A stretch of DNA of 64,000 nt, from contig JAFEUB010001474.1 in assembly GCA_024529925.1 (NCBI GenBank), positions 529,501 through 593,500 on the forward strand. Reading direction: 5' to 3'. The translations under genes were made by a program, and so were the position numbers. Positions 1 through 11,475 of the stretch are shown one piece after another; within the stretch, counting starts at the first letter, position 1; each line of letters begins with the position of its first letter. The notes below the pieces were generated by a model. That model saw only the letters and a program-made list of their open reading frames with translations, was not told the origin of the DNA and made no database searches. The DNA is from Ophthalmolycus amberensis (lineage: Eukaryota; Chordata; Actinopteri; Perciformes; Zoarcidae).

Positions 1-175
1 GACAAGCAGACGTCTTAAGATGTCTTGTTTTGTCCAACATTCCAAAACTCACATTTGAGACCAGGTGGTAACCGAGTGAAGCCAGTGTAGAAGTATCTTA
101 AAACTTGCATTATCTCTACTGACCATCAGGGGGCGACTCCTCCGTTGTATAGAAGTCTATGAGATAATTGTATTA
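1..175 (-). repeat. dispersed repeat family R1, fragment a
   Basis: The minus strand carries AGTCGCCCCCTGATGGTCAG, the AGAGATAATGCAAGTTTTAA block and the end CTTCACTCGGTTACCACCTG. These match the 3' end of the long copy at 22470-23010. Confidence 0.75.
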
Positions 176-2275
176 TTTAAATTTTTTGTTGGACGTCCAA
201 TTTGATGTAAAGCAGGAAAACCAGTTTTATCACAATGTGTTATTTGCAATTTATATAGTGCAGGATAAAGCTCTTGTCTTCCTTTGCTAGAAATCCCCCA
301 GAGAAAGCAAGTATTCTGGGATCAAACCCGTGACTTCCTGGTCACAATACCCTCCCTGGTTCCTTCTGTTTACTGCTCTGACTAATTGGGAGATGGGCTC
401 CTGATGAGGTGGGCGGAGCTTCAGGTGAAGTTGGAGTGATGCTTGATTGAGAGGAGAGGATTGTGGTTTGAGTGTGAACGAGCTGATGAGGACATCGAAC
501 TGATGATTATGTATCGTTGGGTGTAATCATCCTGTTACCACGACGACTCTACTCGCCAAACATCAGAGCGAGGGAATCCGAGATGATTAACCACAATCAT
601 CTGCTGCTGAGTGACATCATCACAGGTGCATGACGGCGATAGAACATCTGGTATTTCACGCTGTCAGCAGGATGTGATGGCTGATTTCACTGAGCGTGTT
701 TAGATCCGGAGTGAACGACCAACCGACTGAATGAATGACACGAGAAGAGACCTCAGCACATTTCTACTGACAAACACACAAACTGAACAAAGTGTGTGAA
801 AGTTAAAACTTTCTGCCTTCCTCTGAGACAGTGAAGGTCTCGTCCAGCAGCTCTTCATGGATCATAACCTATCCTAAAATAACTGCAGCTAGTGAAACTG
901 TGTTATAGCAGCTGAAGATGTTCTGTCCTGTCACTACGCTCTGCAGGAATGACCTTCGAGACTTGAGAGGAAAAACCTCTTTTCAATAATTGAGTCTGTT
1001 TAAAATGATACAAAATGGCTTTTGCAGCAGTATATCCTTTATATATTTCATGGAACTGCTATGTCCACATTAGAGGCCTGACTATTACTCCAGATTAAGG
1101 GTCTGTGTGTGTGTATGTCTTTTTTGGTGTACTTGACCATAACTGGTACAGGAAGTTACTCTTTACCAGAACGTCCCTCTCAAACCAGTAAATACATAAT
1201 ATGCTCCGCTTATTTGAAGTCAAATTGGATTCAAATTAATAGTTTTTTTCCCCGTTCATTTGGACTTTCAATTAATGGAAGTGATGTTGTGTGTCAGCAG
1301 ACAGCCATAGTAGGGCTGCTATTTTAACAATTCTATATTCCTTTTTGTATCGGAACATCTGTTTTTACATCACTATTCAAATATTTGCTGAGCGGCCCTG
1401 GGGGATGTATGGAGAATTCAAACCATATCTGGATTTCTGTCAACACGTTGGAGTCGAATGTCTCCTACTGACTGCTGGTGAAACAATGGAGGAAAGCAGG
1501 TCAGAGTATGTCACGACATCGATGCAACACCTCCATACAGCATTTCGGAATCCTTCAAAATTCTTGAAATTTCTTGTTGACAGTGAAACAACATGAATGC
1601 AAGAGGGAAAATGTGTCTAAGTGAAAAGAGATTGAATGCATGTTGGAAGACCAGCATGAATTATGACTAGCACAGCCTCCTATAGATGGATTAACTCAGA
1701 GTTTTCATATTGGACTCTGTTGAACCTGTTTCCATCATCCTCAGAAGTCAAATGAACACTTCACACTGAGCTCAGTGGGACCCTTCGCCACCAGTTCTTT
1801 TAATTAATGTAAAATGAGTCTCCGGGTTCTCTGAACACATCTGAGTCCTGCCGAGGCACCGGGAGGCTTAATCGCTCCAACAGGAGCACTTGATGAAGCT
1901 ATTCTTACAGCCGAAGAGGAGTTAACGGTTTTCAGAGTGCTGGATGTTCCAAGCATCCGCTCCTGATCCTGACTCCAACGGACACACAGACGGTGACCCT
2001 AGCTGGACTCTCTGGAGAATTCTGGGTAAAAAAAAACAAAACACCGACTGACATCTGATACTGTAAACCCTGGCTGTGTGTTCAACCGAGCATTCAAAAA
2101 CACACACGCATACACACACACACTGACAGTAACGCCACAGTTACTGGAGGAAAGTTGAGGAAATGTCAGATTTGTCTGAAAAGTTGGTTTGACAGCGGAA
2201 ACTTGAAGAGAGCAGAAAGATTTACATTTTCTCTGCAGTGAGCTGCAGGGAAACTAACCAAGGCTGGAGCCCCCT

Positions 2276-2305
2276 CACCCCCCCCCCCCCCCCCCCCCCC
2301 CACAC

Positions 2306-2337
<32 letters not shown>
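2276..2337. repeat. C run followed by (CA)n
   Basis: About 23 C's then ACACCCCACACACACA and on; a homopolymer-dinucleotide pair. Confidence 0.95.
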
Positions 2338-2338
<1 letters not shown>

Positions 2339-2649
2339 CTTGACTGTGCGTTGCAATCTAGCATTGATCAGGAAGCAGCAGTAGTTCAGCACAGCTAAGA
2401 GATCACATGCAGTTTTTTATAGATTTTTCAATTAAAAAGCACAAAATCTGCTGTTAAGTGCCAACGCTAGATATATTTAACTTCATCCGGCAACATTACC
2501 ACAATTAGTTTCAGCACTATGGCTTCAGCTGAGAGTACTTATCTACTTGCTTTTATAATTGATATCTCTGACAACTTTCAGCAAACAATATTGCAACGTA
2601 CAGTATATACACCATTTCAACATATCTAACGTTATTGCTCCTTTATCAT

Positions 2650-3480
2650 GTGTTCTCCTACGAAAGTCCAGCAACACCAGCGATTAGTGCGCCTGAACCA
2701 GGCCCCTGTAGTACTGAACCTGTTGTTTAGGCAACAAAATGACTTGCTTAGGTTTAGGAGAAAATCGTTGGTTTAAAATGGGTTTGTTTGTCACGTATCT
2801 TACGTAGCTAAATATGTAAGGTATGTAACAAAAGCGAGGTCAAATAAATCAACATTGACTTTGGGTTCGACGCGAGGCGGTCTCCTGGGTGTAAGACCGT
2901 CCATCCGACCTGTCCTCCTCTCTCAATGGACTTTGTCTCTCTTTATACTGAGTCACATTTCTTAGCGGCCGCCCAATACGTCCTGGCTCATATACAAATC
3001 ATAGCGCGTTACGTTTCGTAGGTGTTAGAACGAACAGTGAATGAGAACTGCCTGACCATTTAGCCACCAATGCGTCGGCAGTGGATAACATGGACCCGAT
3101 CCTAACGACTCACACAAAGAGCGCAGGCAAACATGAGAAGTATGTTTCCTCCTGAAGAATGCTTCTCCTTGTATCGTTAGACCTCACTCGCCCGAGCTCC
3201 AGTAGCCATACTAGTTATGACGGGAGCAAAGGAGGAAGTCAGTTGAAGTTTAAAGAGCCTCAATGTCCATGTGGGGTGGAGGTCGGGCTGGATGGTTGGG
3301 TCAAATAATTACAAGGCAATCACAGGACTTTCACCCAGGAGACCGCCGTTTGTGTCCCATGGGAGACCCGAAGTCAACGTTGACTTTCTTTACCTCAGCT
3401 TTGTTACGTAACTTACATGCTTAACTAATGACAGGCATGCATGTTACGTAACATGGTTAGGTTTTACTTTAACGACGCTG
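2650..3480. repeat. fold-back (inverted-repeat) element, family R2
   Basis: The left arm (about 2740-2893: GGTTTAGGAGAAAATCG, TCAACATTGACTTTGGGTTC, GGCGGTCTCCTGGGTG) is mirrored by the right arm (about 3335-3480: CACCCAGGAGACCGCC, GAAGTCAACGTTGACTTTC, ACGTAACATGGTTAGG). The arms are diverged. Single-arm relatives lie at 6530-6735 and 23250-23520. No coding capacity. Confidence 0.75.
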
Positions 3481-4354
3481 GAGCTGCAGTTCTGCCCGTC
3501 TGATGCTACAGAACCAGGGCTGCACAATTAATCCAAATTTGATTGAAATAGCAATAAGGGTGTGTGCTTTAGAATGTTTGGTATTCAGCGTTCAGCTACT
3601 TTAACTTTTATCAGCCAACATTTCTACAATGAGGACGCCTTTGAGGCTTTAAAATGTCAAACTCTGACATCACTGATTGATCAGGCCCAACCCGAGAGCC
3701 GATCGGCAGAGAATTATCAATCACATGCAGGAAAATAAGCGAGCAGAAACTAAATGAGGTCAGCTCTCCAGAGACAGTGTGAACCTCCTCTTTATGCTCA
3801 TAAATTATGAGCCAACTCTGGAAACATTTATCACTTTCTCTGCTGCCGCTTTCCGAGGAGGATGAAACAACCTGATGATGAAAAGAGAAAACTAAACACG
3901 TTTTTCCGCAGAGCTGGCTGCTGGTGTGGGCAATACAGACAAATGCCTGGAGAGCCAGAAAACCATAATGTGTAAATTGTGGAGCCCAAAGTGCCGTCCA
4001 TGTTGTCACGATTAATGTGTTTCCATTCTCTCAAACCAGCTAGAAAAGAAAATGTCACGGATTCCTCGTAGAAGTGTGCATCTCTGCAAAAACAAATGGA
4101 TACATTATATATATATACAGTGCAGTCGGGTTGGCTGTGCTGGAGACTGTGTGGTGAAGTTATATTATTGAATATGAAGTATTTGTGTTTAGCTCTTCGA
4201 ACTGAACTGAACCATTTGAACCATTTCCGTTGATTGAATGGGTGTTATCAGTGGTTATCACTAGCATTCAAAAGCTTCAGATTGGCCAAACTGTACCACA
4301 TTGTCAAAGTGAAACGTGTGTTGTTATTTGAAAAAAAAAAAACTTTAGGTTTAG

Positions 4355-4500
4355 GCATAGACTCTACATAAGAAGTGTCCGTAGTCATCGTGACGTCCAT
4401 TGGTTTGGAGGACTGCCGTTCTGAGCCTTGAGTTCAACGATTTGTCCAACGCCATCTTGGCTTTTCCCTTTGCTCCCATCATAAAAATCATATCCACTAG
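4355..4500 (+). repeat. dispersed repeat family R1, 5' fragment b
   Basis: GACTCTACATAAGAAGTGTC, then GTGACGTCCATTGGTTTGGA and CAACGCCATCTTGGCTTTT match the start of the copies at 22470 and 34280. Confidence 0.65.
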
Positions 4501-6529
4501 AGGTCGGCAGCATCTTGTTGTGTTCGTATCGGCGATTAACCATGTGAATAGATGATAGCGGCCTTCTGAAGCTTGTAGTCGGTGTATCAGGACCTCTCGG
4601 GTTTCAGTCTTAATCTTACGTTCCTGTTCATATTTTCAGATATCAGCTTTACTGCATTTTAACGTTTACTGGTCACATTTAGCTGTATTGTGTAAAGTTA
4701 CAGCTGATGGGACCCCAGCGCTTCCTGCTGCTAATTAACATTAAACGTTTCCTATCGGCAGACCAGCGGGAGTATTTGTCACAGTGTTAGTGGAGCTTCG
4801 TCAGCAGTGCTTATCTTCCAGTAGAAGTTGGTCTACACTATAAAGATATGGACACATTTGGTGTGAATTGGTCAGTCGATCAGCCTACAATTTCCATAAT
4901 TGATCAAGTGAAACAACTTCTTTTGCCTCGCAGAGCTTTCAAGAGGAAAATCGGTTCCTCCAGACTCAGGGTAAAAAAAGAGATGCAGGTTGGGCTGGGC
5001 GATATTGATATTACGGCAATGTAGGATTGACTATAGGTGCATTTTAATGTATTTATTTTTAGATTAATCATCATCAGAAATTTGGATATAATGTCCCATC
5101 ACTTAAATGTAATGTAGCCGTTTAAACCAGAAACCAGAAGTTTGTTGAACGTAAACCTTCAACCATCAGCTGCAGCATCATATCTGCAGCCTCTAGTTTT
5201 GCTCAAAGTGCATCATTTCTGGAATCCCGACAGTTATCATTTTACTCTTCTGACCCGGCACCTCAATCACACAGTAATTGCTTTGGTTTCACACAGATGC
5301 CAAGTTAAGACAGTGAGATCATTTGCAGTACAGCAGGCTTTTATACTTCTGGCAAATCTCGAAGCCCCATTTCCTTCTCTGGATCATCAGCATAAAATCT
5401 GTGCAGTCAGCAGGATTATTACAGGGAGCTCTCTGTTTATGTAAAAGGACAGATCGCTAACTCGCAGTGCTGTGCACTTGTAAATGTACCCTGATACGAC
5501 CCGATGCAGTCAAGAGACAACAGTGATGGGAATGTTTTTAGAATGAACATGAAGTTGTCTCCTAAAATAAACAACACGATCTCCTCTTGAAAGTGTATCT
5601 GGGATGCTGTATAGTAATATTGAATTGAAGATAGAGTGAAAGGAGCTGATGTGATTGGCTGTTAGAGAAGTTTACTATTGCCTATCACCCCATCTGCCCA
5701 CGCTGTATTTTGGCTCTTTTGGTTTGTTCCCATCTGTATACGTTTTACATATTCATGTAATGTTATGTATGTCTTCTGTTCAGAATGGCTGCTGTGAAAC
5801 CAATTTCCTTTGAATGAAAGTTGATCAAACTTCTCTTCTTTTCCATTTTGTCTCATGAGTCACTGAAGGGCCTGTAGCCAATATCTCCACACTTTTGTTT
5901 CACCCTATATTTCTACATTTTGGCAAATTGGCACCATAAAAAGCATGCCAGACTGTCTATAAGCAGTTCCTGTTTGCAATGCATCCATCTATGTCGAGAG
6001 AACTGTCACTTAAACAAAAGTAAAAACATGAGTATTCTCAGACAAGCTCTGGAGGGAGATATAAGAAGCGTGTTTTTTTTCTTTAATGATTTTTGGATGA
6101 TTTTTGGATGATTTATGGACGTCTATCCCCAATGGAGGTCTGACTGAATCTAGAAATGGATGCATTACGTCTGTGTGTTCACATTTGACAATGAGTTATG
6201 ACTCCGAGGATGGGTAATTTTGGACGCAAATTGCGGCAATGGTGCACTGAGGGTTCCAAAAGACCATAAAAGCCTCCCCAGCATCTGCTGCAGCTGCAGA
6301 CAGTGTTGAAACATGTAGGTGGACAAATCAACTGGCAAAACAACTAACTTCCCGTTGTTTTCAGCACACCAGCATGCACCGCTCCCTTTCACCTCAAGCA
6401 GTATTTTGGTCATTTATATGTATTTTACTTCTGCACTTCACAGCTTCTGTTATATTTTTAAGGCTGCTTCAACATCTCACGGTTGAGTTCATTTGGTCCG
6501 GACCAAAAGACAAAATATTGTTGCATTTT

Positions 6530-6735
6530 ACAGAAGTCAATGTTGATTTATTTGTCACGTAAATTGCCTACTTCAGTAACGAAACTTCTGGAGTTATTTT
6601 AACCCAAACGACAATCTATTCCTAAACCTAACTGAGTTTTATTTGAAGATGGGAGTTTATTTTGAAAAGACAGTATGCATGTAACGAGCTGAAATGTACA
6701 CGTGTTGCTGGACTTTTGTAGGAAAACACACAAAA
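6530..6735 (-). repeat. family R2 fragment
   Basis: The minus strand has GTGTTTTCCTACAAAAGTCC, CAGCAACACGTGT, AGGTTTAGGAATAGATTG and TCAACATTGACTTC, in the order of the R2 arms. Confidence 0.65.
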
Positions 6736-8251
6736 TAATAATAATATATATATATAAAAGAAAATATATATACTGTCTATATATATATATATCTATATAT
6801 AGCCTTCTCTCCTGGCCTAAACAGAATCATAAAGTTATAGCTATTTTATAATTTTATAATTTTTCATAAATACACTACATGGATTGTAATTACTTTTCCC
6901 ATTAGCTTATTTTCTCATTGCACAGCTACTGTCTTCCTCAGTTGCTCTGCTTCCAGTGCAGCTTGTTTTAAGTAGAGCTTTTATCCAATCAGATTTCACC
7001 TCTATGCTGTCTCGATAGAAGAGAGGCCCGAGGCCCTCTTGGTAGACTTTGCAGTTTAAGTAAATGGGGACGATATTGTTGATTGTCATAGTGTTCAACC
7101 AATCAGATCTTTAGTTTGACATGTTGGGCGTATTCTTTGACGTGCCAGAGCATTCTAGGTAGTCTACAAGTATGTCAGCATTAACGTGCAGCTCAGCATT
7201 AACGTGTGCCGTGATTGGTCAGTGGGCTAGCGTGACTGATAGTATTAGTGGTAAGAGTTCAAGTTCAACATTTTTAGCATTTTGCTTGGTGTAGAATCTT
7301 TTTTTTTTAACTAGCTTTGTTTTTTTAACACTCAATGGCTGAAGGAGGAGGAGAAACGGATTTGGGAGTTACTGGCAACGCCTTTCTCAAGAAGGACATT
7401 TCCAGAAAAACTGGAATTCGTAAGAAAGGGTCGGCTAACCCCACAGCTAGCAACCCTGACCCAGCATGGAAAAGGATTTGTACGAACGATATTTCTGGCT
7501 GACAGCGTCGGAGGAGCGCTGCACATGTTCTGGCTAAGAATGCGTTTTATTTGCGTCTTGATGTTTGGAGATGTTTGGAGCTATGCTAGGTGTTGCTAAC
7601 CAAGGCAGCAACACGACACCATAGCACGACAGGACACTTACAAGCTACGGTGCTTTTGAAAACTTTTGGAGAGACCCGAGTGGATCTACAACTCAACGAA
7701 CACGTTCGCAGTGCTTTTGTGTTTTTACATCTGCAGTAGCGTTACTACTGTGCATTTTCTATTGTGTCGTTTTTATGATATGGTTAATATTGTTCCCTCT
7801 GATGTGAATAATATTTGAATGGCTCGTGCTCTTCAGTGTGCGGTGGAATACGTGTTTTAGCGCAGTGTTGCTGGATTGATTTGTTGCTTTCTTGTCATAT
7901 AAATATGTGACTGGTTCTTGTGAGTTTGTTCTTGTCATTGTGTTAATTACGTTGATTTTGACTACATGCATTGTCCGTTAATGACGAATCATGGTCTGGA
8001 GAAATGGGGATTGTGTGGCGATTGCTTTAGCCCTGTTTGAATCAGTAGGGAACAGCTAAACGCTGCGGGGAGAGTTTGTAACGTGTTTGCTGCTGTTGGA
8101 TTTGCTGCTAAGCGTTTTTTGGGCGCAGTGCCTCCAATGAAAACATTATATTTCCCACAATTTAAGCTTCTGCATTTTCCAAATGTACTAGTATTATTCA
8201 AACGTATTGTTCGGTTCGTAAGCCTCGTACCAAACGGTTTAATATGAATAC

Positions 8252-8545
8252 GTGTATTGTTACGCCCCTAGAAACAAATAACCGTAGCTGTGCGTCATAA
8301 TGAGATTATTAGGAGATGGTTCAACTGTAGTAGGACAGCACTGAAGGCCCAGGTATAAAATGCACGGCCCGCCACTGGTTTCACTCCCCAAAGGAACCGC
8401 ATCAGAGTCAGAGGTCCGCACCGGGATTTGGTTTCACACCGGCACTAACGAACAAATGTACTCTTTTTTTCTTTTTGCGCTTCTGAGCACCTGATTTAGA
8501 TTATAGACTGTAATAAACAGAAGCTTTTGGACGGAGAACCCTGCA
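8252..8545 (+). repeat. LTR-like dispersed repeat, longer copy
   Basis: Begins near TGTTACGCCCCTAGAAAC and has CGTCATAATGAGATTATTAG, a TATA-box-like GGTATAAAATGCACGGCCCG and, at 8512, a polyadenylation-like AATAAA. The first 140 bp recur at 9328-9462 as a direct copy. The order TG, TATA box, AATAAA is what a solo LTR would show; no inner retroelement sequence is nearby. Confidence 0.5.
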
Positions 8546-9087
8546 TGGCACAGGACACCCGGTCCAGTTGTCTCCTTCATCAGAGGGCATGGAGGTCAGT
8601 GAGTTTTAAAAAAGGCAAGAAAATATGTTTTTGGGGTGTACAGGAGTTTTTGACCAAGAAATGTGTTGTATCGTCCTCCACCACATGCTCATCCAATTAA
8701 TCACCTGAAGCAGCTTGGACAGTACACATATATGTAGATCATATACGGATGTAGATCACATCCATCAGTACAATGAGGCCAGATCACCAGAGAGCAACAG
8801 TTGACTGATGACAGTGTCACAGTGTGTCAGAATGTGTTGGCTGGAGCAGCCTGGGAAATCAGCATGTTGAATGGTTTATGTAGGCAACATTTGGAATAAG
8901 AATCAGACTACCTCAAAAAGTCTGTCTTAAAATTGGATAAAAATTGTCAGTTTCCAGCAGATAAAGTTTCAATATTTCACTGTTAATATCACCATGAATG
9001 GAGCAGTTTGTTGAGGCCACTGCTGTTGTTGGTGCAGTGTCCAGATGTGGACAGAGAGAGGAGGGAATAGAATAATGAAAAACTCAC

Positions 9088-9137
9088 CCTGGACAGGACA
9101 ACCTCTAAGGTGATGTTCTGGGGAGGAGCGCTGGGTA
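9088..9137 (-). CDS. dcc: dcc exon: 50-bp exon opening FN-III domain 3
   Basis: Very short internal exon, phase 1 in and phase 0 out. It codes V-PSAPPQNITLEVVLSR, the A-strand start of FN3; with the preceding exon it reads SDVPSAPPQNITLEVVLSR. The acceptor is TTTGCAG before TACCC and the donor is CCAGG followed by gtgagt. It was found by reading the sequence, since it is too short to stand out as an open frame. The following exon (core SxKVSW strand of FN3) was not found between 1 and 9087 and probably lies beyond the left edge. Confidence 0.88.
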
Positions 9138-9327
9138 CTGCAAAGACAAAGAAAAAACAGTGTAAATATTTAAATTAGGTCAGATAAAACCAGCTGCTCA
9201 TGTTACCCCACCAACAGGTTCTCTTTTGTTGCTTCAGAAAATAATGTTTTCTTGTATATATAAAAACCTAAAACTGGATACTTTCACTTCGTCAGGCTTC
9301 TGAAACTCCTTGAGAGGAAACAATCTG

Positions 9328-9462
9328 AAGAATACGTGTTTTGTTACACCCCTAGAAAAAAAGAACCGTAACTTGCACGTCATAATGAGGTTATTAGGAG
9401 GTGTTTCAGCTGCAGGACAGCACTGAAGGTCCAGGTATAAAATGCACGGCCCGCCACTGATG
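9328..9462 (+). repeat. LTR-like dispersed repeat, short direct copy
   Basis: TTTTGTTACACCCCTAGAAA, CACGTCATAATGAGGTTATT and GGTATAAAATGCACGGCCCG repeat the first half of the segment at 8252. The dcc FN3 exon lies between the two copies. Confidence 0.7.
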
Positions 9463-9539
9463 TAAGTCCTGCACCTCTATGGAAACAGCGCAATCCTGAC
9501 TAGAAGCAGAGAGAACTCAAACATGTCTTTTGTGCAGCA

Positions 9540-9700
9540 TAACACAGTTACCGTTCCCCGAAGTGTCCCCGAGCAAGACACTGAACCCCTAACGGCTCCC
9601 CGGGCGCCTGTCATTGGCAGCCCACTGCTCCCTATATACAGGGATGGGTCAAATGCAGAGACAAATTCCCCTTCCGGGATCAATATAGTATAATAAATTA
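9540..9700 (+). repeat. teleost retroposon 3'-end-like repeat
   Basis: Contains CGAGCAAGACACTGAACCCC, TAACGGCTCC, CAGCCCACTGCTCCC and GGTCAAATGCAGAGACAAAT, ending TTCCGGGATCAATATAGTAT. This is text I know from abundant fish dispersed repeats. Not coding. Confidence 0.65.
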
Positions 9701-10136
9701 AAAATGTTTACAAGTGAAAATTTCGACAAAAAATGGAGTCTCCATGTGCATTGAAGTATTTACATTTTTCAACCTCTGCTTACAGCCTCTCCTCTCTGCT
9801 CTGTGCTCGGCAGCCTGCAGTTCAGTCCAGGTTTCACGGAATTTTTGTGACATGACTGTCGGTCACATCTGAGTCAATCATGGCTTCATAGTTGTGCTGA
9901 GGAGCTCAGCGTATAATACGCTTTGTTTTGGCTGCACTTACTGACGGAAGCGCTGTGACACATGACGTGTTTGAGGGTCGTCAGAGAGATGAAAATCTGA
10001 CGATTGTGAAAGTTTTTCCAGCTTCTGGCTGTGATAGGAAGCTGTGTAGTTTTGGTGATTGTTTAAATCCCACCGGCGGGTTTTGGGGTTCAGAGGGACA
10101 CGAGGGTTTCATGGTCTGATAGCATGCGCTGTAGAG

Positions 10137-10653
10137 CAGGGGTCTCAAACTCATTTTCACTCCGGGCCACGTCAGCATCATGGTCGCCCACAAAGGGCCG
10201 GTTGTAAATGTAACTACTCGTAACATATTGTTAAATAACTCTCTGCATTCACAGTTTAAAGTAGTCTTCAATGTACTCACAATACATTTCCATGTCAAAT
10301 GTACAGTAACCAGTCAAAGAGCTGCTTCTAACTTAAGCATCTCATAATTTTGACTTTCTATTTCATAATTTTGACTTTCAATCTCATAATTTTGACTTTC
10401 AATCTCATCTTTTTGACTTTCTATCTCATAAATTTGACTTTCTATCTCAGAATTATGACTTTCTATCATAGTTATGACTTTCTATCTCATAACTTCGACT
10501 TTCTATCTCATAATTTCGACTATGGGGATATTTTTATTATTATTAGTCTGACTTAAAAAAAAAAAAAACTTCTTTTAAACTTCTTTTTGTTTTTGCTCGC
10601 GGATTCGCGGGCCACATAAAATGACGTGGCGGGCCGGGAGTTTGAGACCCCTG
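10137..10653. mobile_element. hAT-type non-autonomous DNA transposon with perfect 8-bp target duplication
   Basis: Terminal inverted repeats CAGGGGTCTCAAACTC and GAGTTTGAGACCCCTG are exact complements. The flanking 8-bp direct repeat CTGTAGAG (10129-10136 and 10654-10661) is the hAT hallmark. Sub-terminal GGGCCAC/GGGCCGG motifs are also mirrored. The 517-bp interior has no transposase frame. Its core (10340-10525) is a tandem array of about 21-22-bp units of the type CTCATAATTTTGACTTTCTAT. Confidence 0.93.
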
Positions 10654-11184
10654 CTGTAGAGGATGCCAACTTCTTTTAGATAATGGTCAGTGAACTTCTG
10701 TCTTTTTGTTTTTATCAGACAGACGTTGGATTACAGAAGCTAACCTGGACGTGAAGTCAGGACCTCAGGAATTAAAGGAACAATCTCACATTTTGGGATT
10801 CACTGAATCGCACAAGATGAATATCGATGTCATAAATGAACCAGACTGTTTCTGAGTCGCTGGTGTATTTCTTCATTCGAGCTTAGCCAACAGTTTCCCC
10901 CTGCTTCCAGTTTTTGTGCTACGCTAAACTCATCTAAAAAGGAGTTTGTTTCCCTCAGAGCACTCTGGTCCTGAACTCGTCATTCTTTAGTGTCAGCGCG
11001 TTGGCTGAGTGCTTAGCTGACTCGGTTCGCTGACAGATCCCTGCTGTCAATCAATCACCCTGATGATGACATCGGCACAGACGGGAGGCAGATGGGAGGC
11101 AGACGGATCGACGCGTTCACCCTCCGAGATCTGACTGTGGCACCGCAGCAAAACAAGATTACCACGGGACGCATGATAGGTGTC

Positions 11185-11189
<5 letters not shown>

Positions 11190-11226
<37 letters not shown>

Positions 11227-11235
11227 CACACACAA
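11190..11235. repeat. (CA)n microsatellite
   Basis: CA run with a single CG, followed by CAAACACAAACA. Confidence 0.95.
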
Positions 11236-11269
11236 ACACAAACATACAAACTGTTCTGAAGTCAGTTCT

Positions 11270-11475
11270 GGAAAAGGAAACAACACAAAGATGAATGAGA
11301 AGACGGGGAAGAGGACGAAAAAAAGAAAGAGAAGAAGAACAGAAAAATAAAAAGGAGGATGGAGAAGACAAACAAGAAAAGTAAAAAAAAAAGATAAAGA
11401 CGATGATGAGGAAGGGGAGGGAGAAGATTTCAACGAAGCGAACAGGAAGCGCAAATAAAGAATAAAGAGGCAATA
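11270..11475 (+). repeat. polypurine tract
   Basis: Plus-strand GAAGAAGAAC/AAAAAGAA-rich, about 200 bp. Confidence 0.8.

Larger units (their letters stand above)
175..8251. other. dcc intron, remaining unassigned parts
   Basis: Outside the repeats listed separately I see no exon or RNA gene. Holds a short TA/ATATATAT cluster (6738-6802), a piece similar to AGGGCTGCACAATTAATCCA-type fish repeats (3515-3570), and otherwise unique-looking AT-rich sequence. The next dcc exon (rest of FN3) was looked for on the minus strand and not found. Confidence 0.5.
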
